Below the pieces are notes generated by a model. The model was not told where the DNA came from, made no database searches, and saw only the letters and a list, made by a program, of their open reading frames with translations. Source: Aphelocoma coerulescens (lineage: Eukaryota; Chordata; Aves; Passeriformes; Corvidae). Taken from it: a stretch of DNA of 64,000 nt. Below are positions 34,701-42,069 of the stretch, piece by piece. Where the stretch lies: positions 806,001-870,000 of the forward strand of contig NW_027184064.1 of NCBI RefSeq assembly GCF_041296385.1, read 5' to 3'. Every line of letters starts with the position of its first letter. Within the stretch, counting starts at the first letter, position 1. Position numbers and translations under genes: made by a program.

Positions 34701-37088
34701 TTCTGTCTTGTCAACAGAGCTCACAAGTCTTATGCTGTGGCACCTTTTACAACTTTCAGATGTCAGTTCCAGAAGCTCATGCTGAGAGAGAACATGATTA
34801 AAAACCCCCAGCTCCCTTACTTTCCCCTAAATTAAAGGTGGAAGGGAAGATTAGCTCACAGAAACTACAATTTCTGCAGGTCATGAATATTTCTTAGCAG
34901 GTTCTCAATGAAAAGCAATCCAAACCTCATCTACTTTGGCTATGCTGATGCCCTGTGATCAATTTATACAGCTTTTAATTTTTGCAGCTTGACTACCAAG
35001 AAAGTTCTCTACACCTGCTCCACAATATAACCACAGGTTGGAAAAGACCTCCAAGACCATTGAGTCCAACCTTTGACCAATCACCACCTTCACAACTAGA
35101 CCAGGGCACTGAGTGCCATGTCCAGTTGTTTCTTGAACACTTTCAGGGATGGTGACCCTACCACCTCCCTGAGAGCCCGTTCCAGTGCTTTACAACCAAG
35201 TTCCATGTTCTTCCTGATGTCCAACCTGAACCTCCCCGACTCAGCCTGAGGCTGTGTCCTCTTGCCATGTTGCTGGTTGCCTGGGAGAAGAGGCCGACCC
35301 CTATGCTGCTTGTGAGGTATCAACCACTGCTTTCTTTTCCTCAGTAATTTCTGCCCATTTCCCACCATCTCCAGAGAATATGGGTCCCACATAAGGAACT
35401 GCTCAGCCCATATGCCTGACTTGGACACCAGAATTACCCAGCCTTACTGTTCATGTGAGCACACTCCAGCCACAGGAGCAGCAGCAGACTCCTGGTTGCC
35501 TGGATTTCTACCTGGTTTTCCTCTGGCTCCCACAAACAATACGCATTTGCACACCCACTCACCTACAGTCACTTTCTTAATGAAAAAGACTTCTTATCAG
35601 CCCCTTGCTTGCAAACTTGCTTTCCACCTGGTGTTTCTTTGGAATTGGGGCAGGAACGGGAAAAAAATACCCACCCACCAAGAAGAAACCTCCAAGTCTG
35701 ATAACAATGTAGGCACCAGACTTTGATGCACTGTATTGCACTATCATTTCCTTAGCAGTCAAAGCCAGCACTGGCAACAGACAACTAACCAGAAGGCTGA
35801 GCAGCCTGAACACACTGAAACCTGTCACCAAAAAAAACCACAGCAGCTTCACCTGCTCAGATATATCACGCAATTAAGAAGAAATGAAGTAAAAAAAAAA
35901 AAAAAAGAAAAAGAAAATCATATTTATTATTATTATTTACTATGTGAAAGAGGATTTCTGCACTAGCTGTTCAGCTACCAGCCCAACAATTCCATAAGGT
36001 CTTGTAGGAGCAAAAAGAGAGGAAAAGAAAAATTTCCAAGCCGAAGACCTATCAGACGCTCATCACTTCAAGTCTCTCCACTGCAGGACTCTGCAAAAAA
36101 AAGTTTACACACACACAACTTTCTGTTAGGTAATGTTCTGTTAGGAGGAATAAAAGGTAAACCTCAAAATATACCCAGCATCAGTACCATGGATGTTCCA
36201 CATCTACAAAGGATTGCGAATCCATCCTGGACTTGTCCCAGGTGGGCATTTCATTGCAAGACTCTGCTACATAAGTCTTTTCAAAACACTATTTCCATGT
36301 ACAGCCCTTTCCCCAAAACACCAATAAGATATAAGAAGCATACAACAGAAGCACTGTAAGATGTGATCTGAAAGTGACAGCCGTAACATGACTGGCACTA
36401 CTAACACTGTTAATTCACTGATTTTGTGCAGGTATGTGTCCCGACGATCTGTTTTTTCCTATTATTTATGCGTGCTTTCTGGCTGGGGAATCTTTGTCCA
36501 ACTTTTTCTAACCTTACCCTTTTGTTTTTAAGAAGTTAGGACCATAAAAATACTGGAAACTCAAGTCTGTTCTGGAAATGCAGCACCCAGTGCTGGCAGC
36601 AGAAAACGCGGTCCCGCCCCCTGCTCATTCACCTTGTAAAGGCCATCAGAAAAACAAACTACGCAGCCCGCATCCTAAAGTTTGCACGGTGGCAGATGCC
36701 CGCTGACTGGCACTCAAACCAGGCTGGCCTTAAACAGGTTACATCTGCCCGAAAAGAAGAGTCACATGGAAAGAATCAGCGCACACCGCCCTGGCTGTGA
36801 CGGGGGACGCGCTCGTTCATGTTTTGCTCTTGGAGACGCGACTTGGCTCCTCTCTCTCCGGGATGAGGGAGGGAAAGCGACACCTCCAGGAGCCTTCCCC
36901 CTCAACATACACATAGCGACTTCGCGGGGACCGTCCCCCCACAACCCAGCGCCGTAGCGGGGCGGGGAGCCCGGGGTGCTCCCCGAGGTGGCGGTTCGCG
37001 ATAGCCCCGCGGGGCAGGGACGCGGCCACTTACAGCTCAGGACCCCCACGTAAGCGAAGAGCAGCAGGCGGAGGCTGCGGCTCGCCAT
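1..37088 (-). CDS. JAM2: JAM2, junctional adhesion molecule 2 (exons 1-5 of the gene; 3' part outside window)
   Basis: Type I membrane immunoglobulin-superfamily adhesion protein of endothelial and epithelial junctions. Coding segments read in order are 37088-37034, 6505-6440, 3717-3604, 2061-1909 and 163-1 (cut by the window edge). Introns are about 30.5, 2.7, 1.5 and 1.7 kb, all GT-AG and all phase 1, as is usual for this family. The joined 551 nt encode about 183 residues: signal peptide (about 1-24), V-type Ig domain with Cys46, Trp60 and Cys107, the JAM dimerisation motif Arg57-Ile58-Glu59, an N-glycosylation sequon at Asn96, and the start of the second Ig domain with Cys137, Cys153 and Trp166. 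The rest of Ig2, the transmembrane segment and the PDZ-binding tail should lie beyond position 1. JAM2 rather than JAM1 or JAM3 is chosen on the Ig1/Ig2 sequence and on the MRPL39 neighbour. Start codon context is strong (A at -3, G at +4). Confidence 0.95.
164..1908 (-). other. JAM2 intron 4
   Basis: 1745 bp of AT-rich sequence between exons 4 and 5. I recognise no LINE, LTR or RNA gene in it. Open frames here are short and without similarity to known proteins. Confidence 0.8.
1909..2061 (-). CDS. JAM2: JAM2 coding exon 4 (Ig1, second cysteine)
   Basis: 153 nt with acceptor CTCCCTAAAG and donor TTGG|GTACAA. It encodes the second half of the V domain, including RAEML, the NVT sequon and the D-S-G-T-Y-R-C signature that places the second disulfide cysteine, and ends in the linker strand before Ig2. 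A CR1 fragment starts about 40 bp upstream of the acceptor. Confidence 0.95.
2104..2375 (-). repeat. CR1 LINE 3' fragment in JAM2 intron 3
   Basis: Starts with the CR1 tail form AGAATCATAGAATGACAG and continues through the diagnostic GGAAGGGACCTTAAGATCAT and CCATGGGCAAGGACACC blocks to the region encoding the end of the CR1 ORF2 product. It has the same orientation as JAM2, with its 3' end only about 40 bp from the exon 4 acceptor. Intron 3 from 2376 to 3603 is otherwise AT-rich and unremarkable. Confidence 0.93.
3227..3251. other. Small perfect palindrome (10-bp arms)
   Basis: AAGCCTCCTG at 3227-3236 and its exact reverse complement CAGGAGGCTT at 3242-3251 flank a 5-nt loop in JAM2 intron 3. 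Function unknown; an isolated 10-bp palindrome can arise by chance in a window of this size. Confidence 0.6.
3604..3717 (-). CDS. JAM2: JAM2 coding exon 3 (Ig1, first cysteine and dimer motif)
   Basis: 114 nt with acceptor CTCCCTCTAG and donor ACAG|GTACAG. It encodes the B-to-C strand region of Ig1: AILSCK holds the first disulfide cysteine, then RIEWKK carries the JAM Arg-x-Glu dimerisation motif and the core tryptophan, then SFVYY as in mammalian JAM2. It appears one codon longer than the human exon as I remember it. Phase 1 at both ends. Confidence 0.95.
3958..4022 (-). ncRNA. Long, nearly fully paired hairpin in JAM2 intron 2 (candidate structured RNA)
   Basis: Arms at 3959-3984 and 3996-4021 are inverted copies of each other with an 11-nt loop. 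The arms differ at three positions. In the RNA of the minus strand (JAM2 sense), all three become G-U wobbles, giving 26 consecutive pairs; on the plus strand they are C-A or A-C mismatches. The size is near that of a short microRNA precursor or a palindromic mini-transposon. No expression evidence is available, so calling it an ncRNA is inference; the fold itself is directly visible. Confidence 0.4.
5229..5425 (-). repeat. Old CR1 LINE fragment in JAM2 intron 2
   Basis: Diverged CR1: ATAGAATATCTCAAGTTGGAAG at its 3' end, then the GGATC-GTGAGCCC block and TCCCTGGGCAGC-TGTCCCAGTGCCTGACC, matching an older CR1 subfamily. It is more decayed than the other copies. The rest of intron 2 (3718-6439) shows only AT-rich DNA, the hairpin and an A/C-rich stretch near 5820-5880. 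Confidence 0.8.
6199..6268 (-). repeat. CR1 LINE tail fragment
   Basis: About 70 bp with TCATAGAACCATAGAACAGG and a GGTTGAAAAGGATCTCTGG-GAGCACCTAGTTCAACCCC block, the extreme 3' end of a CR1. Too short to assign a subfamily. Confidence 0.8.
6440..6505 (-). CDS. JAM2: JAM2 coding exon 2
   Basis: A 66-nt exon, the length I recall for human exon 2. Its acceptor is a T-run followed by CCCCTTGCAG, and its donor is AAGG|GTACGG. It encodes PDVSGISIETDNKNVKAEEF plus Lys, the end of the signal region and the first strand of the V-type Ig domain. Phase 1 at both ends links it to exons 1 and 3. It is too short to stand out as an open frame; it was found by looking for a phase-compatible exon between exons 1 and 3. 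Confidence 0.88.
7368..7951 (-). repeat. LTR-like element, probable solo LTR
   Basis: On the minus strand this runs TGTAACAGGCAGTC... to ...GAGAGCCACACA, with three CCAAT motifs, then GGGGTATAAAAGT (TATA box near 7787-7800) and a C/T-rich leader. That is promoter-LTR architecture. CCTG flanks both ends (7364-7367 and 7952-7955), a weak 4-bp target duplication. I found no AATAAA downstream of the TATA box, so either it uses a variant signal or the boundaries are wrong. Confidence 0.55.
8823..9790 (-). repeat. CR1 LINE fragment, about 1 kb
   Basis: Long CR1 3' portion in antisense. It reads from the tail ATCATAGAATCTTAGAAAGG through the reverse-transcriptase C-terminal region (ATGCAGCCCAGCACACAGGG, TGCAGCACTGCAGGTGGGG) to CATTAATGAAGACATTAAAC. 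Frames are broken, so it is a dead 5'-truncated copy. Confidence 0.95.
10051..10440 (+). repeat. Decayed LTR fragment
   Basis: Begins TGTGATGGGTTGACCTTGCG, then ACCATCACAGGCAAAACAGA and CTGCTGCTCCTTCCTC, which align with the element at 48109-48845 (shared GACCTTGGCTGG-like start, ATTACCATCACAGGCAAACC, and TCTCTGCTGCT blocks). The 3' portion is missing or too diverged to recognise; the right border is approximate. Confidence 0.7.
12540..12912 (+). repeat. Solo LTR, 373 bp, with 6-bp target duplication
   Basis: Starts TGTAGATATAAAAATGCTGC and ends in TAATA. It contains CCAATCACC, a TATAAAAG box at 12778-12785 and AATAAA at 12803-12808. GTCCAT flanks it at 12534-12539 and 12913-12918 (identity extends to 8 bp as TAGTCCAT). 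An inverted relative lies at 58680-59056. A 6-bp duplication suits a class II (ERVK-like) element; the TA terminus instead of CA is unusual. No internal retroviral sequence remains. Confidence 0.85.
13372..13925 (+). repeat. CR1 LINE fragment, sense orientation
   Basis: Sense CR1 ending in GATGAGCTTTAAGGTCTG. A 71-codon frame within it (13616-13831) gives [20 protein letters not shown], the conserved C-terminus of the CR1 ORF2 protein, but it is truncated at the 5' side and the usual ATTCTATGA tail is absent or decayed. Sequence just before it (13000-13330) is unrecognised. Confidence 0.93.
13988..14913 (-). repeat. Solo LTR, relative of the 40.1-kb LTR
   Basis: Reading the minus strand, it starts TGTTGGAGACTGAAATG and shares many blocks with 40096-41036, including GGTGGTG-GTCCC and AATCCAATGGATTAAT. 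AGGTT flanks it at 13983-13987 and 14914-14918. The left end (CGAATATA on the plus strand) does not show the expected TG, so that border is less certain than the right one. It carries an expanded GGGA/GGAA tract. Confidence 0.68.
14073..14171 (+). repeat. GGGA/GGAA purine-rich microsatellite
   Basis: About 100 bp of nearly pure G+A in units of GGGA and GGAA, with two interruptions. It lies inside the LTR at the position where the related LTR at 40.2 kb has a shorter GAGA-rich tract, so it is an expansion of LTR sequence. Confidence 0.9.
15850..16793 (+). repeat. Probable solo LTR
   Basis: Contains a C-rich region with poly(C) at 16505-16550, AATAAA at 16616-16621, and a U5-like stretch rich in CCG/CGG ending CTCTTCACA. 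Likely borders are TGTTACATC at 15850 and CACA at 16793, flanked by GAGGG and GAGGA, an imperfect duplication. Borders are tentative; the poly(A) signal and base composition are the main support. A 25-bp CR1 tail scrap lies at 15779-15803. Confidence 0.6.
16880..17130 (-). repeat. CR1 LINE fragment
   Basis: Antisense CR1: GAGATCATCTAGTCCAACCC at the 3' end, then CTGGAATATCTCCAGAGAAGG, TCTCTGGGCAATCTGTTC and TGAACACCACTGAAAAGAGT. It is closely followed by a second CR1 in the same orientation. Confidence 0.92.
17754..18742 (+). repeat. Solo LTR, 989 bp, CpG-rich, inserted in CR1
   Basis: Starts TGTGAGGAACC and ends GGAACGTAACA. It is flanked by CCTTC (17749-17753 and 18743-18747), which is a single CCTTC in uninterrupted CR1. 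AATAAA lies at 18619-18624, followed by about 120 bp of U5. The section 18040-18520 is CpG-dense with many C-runs. The 5-bp duplication and GTAACA end resemble the LTR at 40.1 kb. The open frames in it (up to about 219 codons) are composition artefacts. Confidence 0.85.
18793..19242 (+). repeat. Solo LTR, 450 bp, with 6-bp target duplication, inserted in CR1
   Basis: Starts TGTTGCATAATGATTAG and ends CTTTTTCCAACA, flanked by GTCCAC at 18787-18792 and 19243-19248. TATATAAG lies at 19137-19144 and AATAAA at 19160-19165. TG...CA termini, TATA box, poly(A) signal and an exact duplication inside a known CR1 make the borders certain. The 6-bp duplication and compact structure suggest an ERVK-like LTR. 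Confidence 0.95.
19922..20290. repeat. Unclassified repeat, copy A (about 370 bp)
   Basis: Aligns collinearly with 25392-25755. Shared blocks include GGGTTAACTTAGGAAA/GGGTTAGCTTAGGAAA, TGCACCTGAAAGTCTGTA, TTCACATAGCTTTCAAAAGC and TTATGT-AGAAAGCCAC. Identity by eye is about three quarters, with small indels. No LTR, CR1 or coding features are visible. It is either an old local duplication or two copies of an interspersed family I do not know. Confidence 0.8.
22408..22500 (-). repeat. CR1 LINE tail fragment, diverged
   Basis: ATCACAGAATCATATAATTA followed by AAGATCATCCAGTTTCAACC and a decayed CCATC block: the last 90 bp of an old CR1. Confidence 0.75.
24117..24931 (+). repeat. Solo LTR, 815 bp, with 5-bp target duplication
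   Basis: Starts TGTCTTGGAGTGATTTATTATG and ends TCAAACTGAGACA, with AAAAT on both sides (24112-24116 and 24932-24936). AATAAA is at 24796-24801. Its two ends match those of the LTR at 27746-28382 (TGTCTTGGGGTGACTTTATG and CAAACCGGAACA), so the two belong to one family, with an A/C difference of orientation excluded: both are plus. The 5-bp duplication suits a class III (ERVL-like) element. Confidence 0.88.
25392..25755. repeat. Unclassified repeat, copy B (about 365 bp)
   Basis: Second copy of the sequence at 19922-20290, in the same orientation and 5.5 kb away within JAM2 intron 1. Similarity ends abruptly on the left near ACTGGACAT and on the right near CGTGGATTG. A solo LTR and no gene lie between the copies. 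Confidence 0.8.
27200..27352 (-). repeat. CR1 LINE fragment lacking its tail
   Basis: CTGCCATGGGCAGGGACACC to CACCCTCACAGGGAAGAA, antisense CR1. The usual terminal ATCATAGAATGG repeat and the GGAAGGGACC block are missing, so it is truncated at both ends. Confidence 0.9.
27746..28382 (+). repeat. Solo LTR, 637 bp, with 5-bp target duplication
   Basis: Starts TGTCTTGGGGTGACTTTATG and ends GGCCAAACCGGAACA, flanked by GCAAA at 27741-27745 and 28383-28387. AATAAA is at 28259-28264, and the U3 has several T-runs and a CTCCGGAGAGAG palindromic stretch. Same family as 24117-24931. Confidence 0.92.
28667..28698. repeat. (TA)n microsatellite
   Basis: About 16 TA units at the place where the related LTR at 42.8 kb has only TTATATATATAATA. 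It is an expansion of the LTR's own TATA-like tract and likely polymorphic. Confidence 0.92.
29380..29985 (-). repeat. LTR nested within the 28.5-30.3 kb LTR (borders approximate)
   Basis: The minus strand shows a CTATAAAACTGAGG TATA box (29578-29584 in plus coordinates) followed about 80 bp later by AATAAA (29495-29500) and a U5-like sequence, plus G/C-rich U3 at 29670-29830. This promoter/poly(A) pair is absent from the related LTR at 42 kb. No clear target duplication was found, so the edges are estimates. Confidence 0.55.
31759..32319 (-). other. Unexplained 186-codon open reading frame in JAM2 intron 1
   Basis: An ATG-initiated frame in JAM2 sense orientation, in AT-rich DNA where stops should be frequent. 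The predicted product has several hydrophobic stretches and a single CPHC motif; I recognise no family. No splice-supported neighbours, CpG island or repeat match is evident. A chance frame is the most likely explanation. Confidence 0.2.
35030..35315 (-). repeat. CR1 LINE fragment
   Basis: Antisense CR1: ACCACAGGTTGGAAAAGACC, CCAAGACCATTGAGTCCAAC, then the ACCTCCCTGAGAGCCCGTTC and GATGTCCAACCTGAACCTCC blocks of the ORF2 C-terminus. A different, older subfamily than most others here. Confidence 0.9.
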
Positions 37089-37400
37089 CTTCCCGCGGCG
37101 GCGACGGCGTGGGGCGGTGCCCGGTGGGCCGGGGGCTCAGCGCCCGCGGAACTGTTGCGGTAGCCGGGACGCAGCAGCCGCACCGCCCGTGCTCTGCTTC
37201 CTCCGAGCCCGGAGCCGCCCCAAACTTTTAACGTGTCCGAGGAGGCGTCTCCCCGCTCCGAACGCAGGAGCCAGGGCTGGAATCAGGGATGTGCCCTGGC
37301 TGCTCGCCCGCCCGCCCGAGAGCGGGGAGCCGCGGAGGGCAGCGGTTCCGGGAGCATCCCTCTCCTCTACCGCCCTCGCAATGCCCCCGCGCATCCCAGG
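36590..37400 (-). promoter_or_regulatory. CpG-island promoter of JAM2
   Basis: The only strongly CpG-rich stretch not in an LTR on this side of the spacer. It surrounds the JAM2 start codon at 37088 and extends about 300 bp upstream and 450 bp into intron 1. No TATA box is obvious, as usual for CpG-island promoters. The exact transcription start cannot be read from sequence. Confidence 0.8.
37034..37088 (-). CDS. JAM2: JAM2 coding exon 1 (signal peptide)
   Basis: 55 coding nt beginning MASRSLRLLLFAYVGVLS, a hydrophobic signal peptide core after basic residues. The donor is AGCT followed by GTAAGT at 37033, leaving one nucleotide that completes a Tyr codon with exon 2. The exon lies in the CpG island, and the ATG has a good Kozak context. 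Reading straight through the donor would give a longer open frame, but that frame has no JAM similarity. Confidence 0.88.
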
Positions 37401-38549
37401 GGCTGTGTTGTGTTGTATCCAGCAGCTCTTTTCTACCTTTTGTTCATTTGTTTATTTTTAAGCTGGGATATCTTCATAAGCTCAAGGACATTTGTTGCAA
37501 CAGAATTAACTTTTCGTTAGGAAAAGCTGAAACTTCTCGAAGAAAAGCGTTGTCCCTGTTGGTGCGTTTCCCTCAGGCAAATCCACCCAGGCTGAAAGTA
37601 AGGATAACGGGGTGAAATCACAGAAAAACATTGGGATATTCCGGCTAACAAAAAAGCGATGTTAGGGCGAGGCGCTGCTTTAAGGCAAAAGAAGTCGCAG
37701 TGATTTCTTTTGCCTGTCTGTACTGCTGGTCTGGACAGAATCCCACCTACATCAGGAGATTAGTCACACGGTGACCTTCAAAACTTTTTAGATGATTATT
37801 TTATACCAGACTAGGAGAGTTTTTGGTTAAATATACAGGTGGTGTAATGGCCCTTTAAATTTATGAGTCAAGGAAAATTACTCATTGTGACAGTTAATAG
37901 TGCACCTGAGTAGTTTCCAGTGACATCTTAAAAATGCATTACCACTGATGTAAAGCAGTTCTATAACAAGAAAAGTATCACAAGTATTTTTAGTTTTTGG
38001 TAATCAGAACAGCAATGCTGGCTATATTTTGTTTGAGGGCAACAAAATAAAGAAAGATAATTTATAAATAAATTCTCTAACACCTATTTTAATGGATAGC
38101 AAGGAAGTAGGATGCCATGGTGCTCTTCATGGCAAAGTCTTCTTATTTTATTTTTCATGTGGAAAAAATGTATACAGAACACAAGTAATATTTCTTAAAA
38201 AAATCTCCATTCATATATATATGTATAGATGTCCAGTATATATTATTGGTATGGTGACATGCATTTAATAAAATCAAAACTGTTCCACTGAAAACAGAAA
38301 AGTTTTTTGTGTGTCCCAGTACATCATAGCTTTAGGCATGTACAAAGGTTCATTGATTGCAGTAGGACTGCTCTATTATTTAAAGTCAGACAATGATAGA
38401 AATGTTGTCTTGATATAACATTTAAATATATGGCAGGAGCCTAGTGGAAAAGGTCTAAACATGGGGAATTTTAAGAAATGGCAGTATGGAATTGAATTAA
38501 ATTAAAGGACAGGTGATAGGATGTTATTAATACTGATGGTTGATGAAAA
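37401..38549. other. Intergenic DNA upstream of JAM2, no recognised element
   Basis: AT-rich sequence between the JAM2 CpG island and the first spacer CR1. No gene or repeat recognised. Confidence 0.7.
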
Positions 38550-39175
38550 ACTAACATGCCCTGGCCGTGTGCGCTGGAAGCCCAGAAATCCCCTGTGTGC
38601 TGGGCTGCATCCAAAGCCCTGTGGGCAACAGGGGAGGGACAGAAGGGGTTCTGTTCCTCTGCCCCACTCTGGTGAGACCCCACCTGCAGTGCTTGCAGCC
38701 AGATCTGCGGTCCCAGCACAGGAAGGACATGGACCTGTTGGAGTGAGTCCAGAGGAGACCACCAAGGTGATCAGAGGGCTGGAGCACCTCCCCTATGAAG
38801 AATAGGGCTGAGAGAATTGGGGTTGTTCAGCCTGGAAAAGAGAAGATTGCACGGAGACCTCACAGCAGCTTTCCAGTATCTGAAGGGAGGCAGGAGAGGG
38901 ACTCTTCATCAGAAAAGGTAGTAACAGGACAAGGAGTAATGGGTTCAAACTGAAAGAGGGAAAATGTAGGTTACACATATGGAAGAAATTCTTTACAGTG
39001 AGCATGATGGCACAGGTTGCCCAGAGCAGCTGTGGCTGCCTCATCCCTGGAAGTGTTCAAGGCTAGCTTGGAGGGGCTCTGAGCGACCTGGTCTAGTGAA
39101 AGGTGTCCCTGCCCATGGCAGGGAGTGGAATGAGAGGTCCCTTCCAACCTAAACCTTTCTGTGATTCTGCGATTC
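38550..39175 (+). repeat. CR1 LINE fragment, sense
   Basis: CCTGGCCGTGTGCGCTGGAA through CACCTGCAGTGCTTGCAGCC to the complete tail TTTCTGTGATTCTGCGATTC. The 3' end is intact, the 5' end truncated, and frames are broken. The DNA from 39176 to 40090 is AT-rich with nothing recognised. Confidence 0.94.
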
Positions 39176-40095
39176 ATTAACACAGGTCTTATACTATAGT
39201 AAATCCATTTAAATGAAAAGGTTTTATACAAGCATGAGGTCAGAGTAAAGTTCCTTTTTTCTGTTGACTGTTTCATTTCTCTTGCAAATGAAGCAAATTC
39301 CAGGATTGTTTTCCCCACATTTCTCTGACTTCTCCTAGTATGGTTCATATTTTCTTTCCATTCCCTTCTTTTATTTCAGCAATTACTAGATCATGATTTC
39401 TCTGTTTGCTTTATACAACTGCAGGAAACACTAGCAATTAAATGTCAGTATTTTGAAGGCATTTACAGAATTATTGGAAAAGTGGTTGTAATGCATATAG
39501 TTCATTTAATAGATACACTTCTTCTCTATGTACTTTGCTCAACAATGGTATTCTTAAAAATACTGTTAAGTACTTTATTAGAAGAGCACAAGACTGCTAT
39601 CCATATTTTTAATTGTTTAAAGTTGAATGTAGTAGAAATGTTTTCATTCAATAACACATAGAGCCCAACATGGAAGAATTTGTTTGAGATAACTCAGTTT
39701 AACAGTTATTCTTGGAGAACTTTCCATGGACTCTCCTTTTTAGAATAATAAAAATAGTCTATAATTAACATCTGCACGCAAAATGCCAGTCAAGAACAGC
39801 TATCTTATTTTGTGACAGCTGTTCTAGTCAAGTTCTTTGCATAGAAAAGCCTTGAAGAATTGAGTGGAATTGCAACACGATTTCAAGATTTGGATGTTTT
39901 GTAACAATCTCAGGAATTAATAAAACAAAAGACTGCTCTCATTTTATTAGATAATAATTTAGATAAATCTACATTCTGACATTGCAATGGAATTCTTCCT
40001 CCTTTTAATGAAACTTTCTATTGCAAATGTAAAGTGTTGATGATAATCTGTTCTAATAAGAAGAATTTACCTCTTTTATTATTGCACCATCACTG

Positions 40096-41036
40096 TGTTA
40101 CGTCCAACTTTTAAAGTTATTAGAAAGGCCTCTGCCTGAACTAAGGTGCAAACAAGACCATATGCTAAAGTCAATAGCATGGGTTTATTTACTAGGAAAT
40201 AGGAGCGAGAGATAGAGAGAGAGAAAGAAATAAATAGAAAATAGGTGGGGGGGCCAGAAAGAGAGTGACAGATTAAAGAAAATATCACCACTCTGTGGAT
40301 CCCAATGATGTTCTGTTGATCCTCTCCAGCTGGTCTTCTTGGTGGTGAAGGATCCCCCTGAAAAGCATAGAATCCAATGGATTAATATATGCTCAGACCA
40401 GGCCAGGTGGGAATGCCCAGGTACCTTCCCTGGAGCGGGGGCAGTCTCTCACAGCAGATTCTGGATCTGTTGCATCATTTTGCATCACATGCAATCCTGT
40501 GGTGCAAGGCCTCTCGGGAGTGCTTTGGGGGGGTCTTTGATGGATTATGACTCCCCCTCAGCTGCCTCCCACATGAATGTCCCATGGATGTGGCCTCCCC
40601 AGAGTTGGGGGTTCCACAGCTGGGCCAGTTTGTGTAAGGGAGGATGGGTGTTCACTGTCTCTGACCAGAGGTTAAGCCACACATTTGAAACCTCCTCCTC
40701 CCACCTCAGTTGAGGGGGAGTCTGTGCAAACCTGGCCTCTGAGGTCTGTGGTCTCCCGCACCCCAAACCCAGCCAGGGATGATTCTCTGCTGCATTTGGC
40801 TTTCTTGTGGATGCATTCCTTTCCCTCAGCCTTGTTTGTTTCTCCCTAGACCTGAGATGATTGAACAATAGCGTCACCTTTATCTTATCTTGGCAGCTTA
40901 ACTCACAGTCTAAAGTTCCAGTCAGGCATTTTCTAGGGGGGGTGGGCTTCTGTGGTTGTAGCTTCCAGTTTTTGCTCTAATGGGCAAAACTCCTTCATAA
41001 CAATGTTTAAGGCATGAACCATTTCAGTCTCTGACA
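40096..41036 (-). repeat. Solo LTR, 941 bp, with 5-bp target duplication
   Basis: On the minus strand it starts TGTCAGAGACTGAAATGG and ends GGACGTAACA. The plus-strand flanks are CACTG at 40091-40095 and 41037-41041. AATAAA (TTTATT at 40184-40189) sits about 90 bp before the end. TG...CA termini and an exact duplication give firm borders. The related copy is at 13988-14913. The sequence 41042-42064 has no recognised element. Confidence 0.93.
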
Positions 41037-42069
41037 CACTGTCAAAAAGTTCTGTTCTTCTTACCTAACAGAAAAAACTGTTTTGAAAAATAATTTGTAA
41101 AATTTTTGTGAAACACCATAAGCCTCTGACTCTTCACCTGGAAAACATTTTATCTTTCCTAGCTATAGGACACTAAATATGAATAAAGAGAAATTAACCT
41201 ATATTAAGAAAAACCTCCTTTTGGTTATTTCTCCACTCAAAATAGGTTTTATTTTGCGGGGAGAGCAAAATCTCTCTCGATTTATTCTTCTACAATTTGT
41301 ATGCTGATTTCTAGAATAGCTTTGATGTAAAATAACAACAACAACAAAAAATCAGTATAACAAATTAGAACTGCTAAATTTGGTTGCAAAGTTGTTGCAA
41401 CATAGATACTCAAACACCTATCACAGATAGATTAGCAAGGAAGATGACTGTGATTCCTCTTCTTAAAAACCTTCATAGAATAGGGGCAAAAACAGTGCCA
41501 GTGCAATACATGAAGAGGACTGGCTGTTTAACTAGCACCTTGAAGAGTGCTAATTTCTATGTAATCCCTTCTCTGTTATGGCTTACACATGTCAAACTAG
41601 AAGATAGTTGTGGGAGAGATAATGAATGTTCATCCTTGTACTGCCATTAAAAATAACTTTAGAAAAACGTTTAATGAAAGACAATGTTTCCCTAGTATGT
41701 CACATTCAGGCATATCTCAAGTTTACTCATTGAATTTAAGTAGATTAAATAATGCAACCCTCATTCCATGTAAGAAAGCGCATATTTTTTATCCTCTTGA
41801 GAAGCAGGTGGTATGGATGTGTGATGATCTGGGAGTAGCTGTTCTTGTGTTTGTAGAGTGAAACGCTAGTGAAAACATAAAATATTACAGTTCTGCACTA
41901 CTTTTCCTTTTTCTTCCTGTGCTTTCCTACCATGATTGCTCTTTAAATGTTTTAGTGTCTCCTGGTTCATCTATAATAGACGATAACTCAGCAAGTTTGC
42001 TGATAACTATGCCCGATAACGGTAAGAGTAGCAGAGGGGAAGATGTAGAATATGGACCCACCAAGGGAG

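Larger units (their letters stand above)
6506..37033 (-). other. JAM2 intron 1 (30.5 kb)
   Basis: A long first intron, as in other JAM2 genes. The named repeats inside it are listed separately. Stretches where I see no recognisable element are 6506-7367, 7952-8822, 9791-10050, 10441-12533, 12919-13371, 14919-15778, 19396-24111 (apart from one repeat copy and a short CR1), 24937-27199 (apart from the second repeat copy), 27353-27740, 30340-35029 and 35316-36589. These are AT-rich, with short A-runs and an A/C-rich patch at 19720-19780. Confidence 0.85.

Noticed and set aside
37117..37615. Frames of 95-114 codons upstream of JAM2
   Set aside because: CpG-island composition opens frames on both strands; nothing recognisable is encoded.
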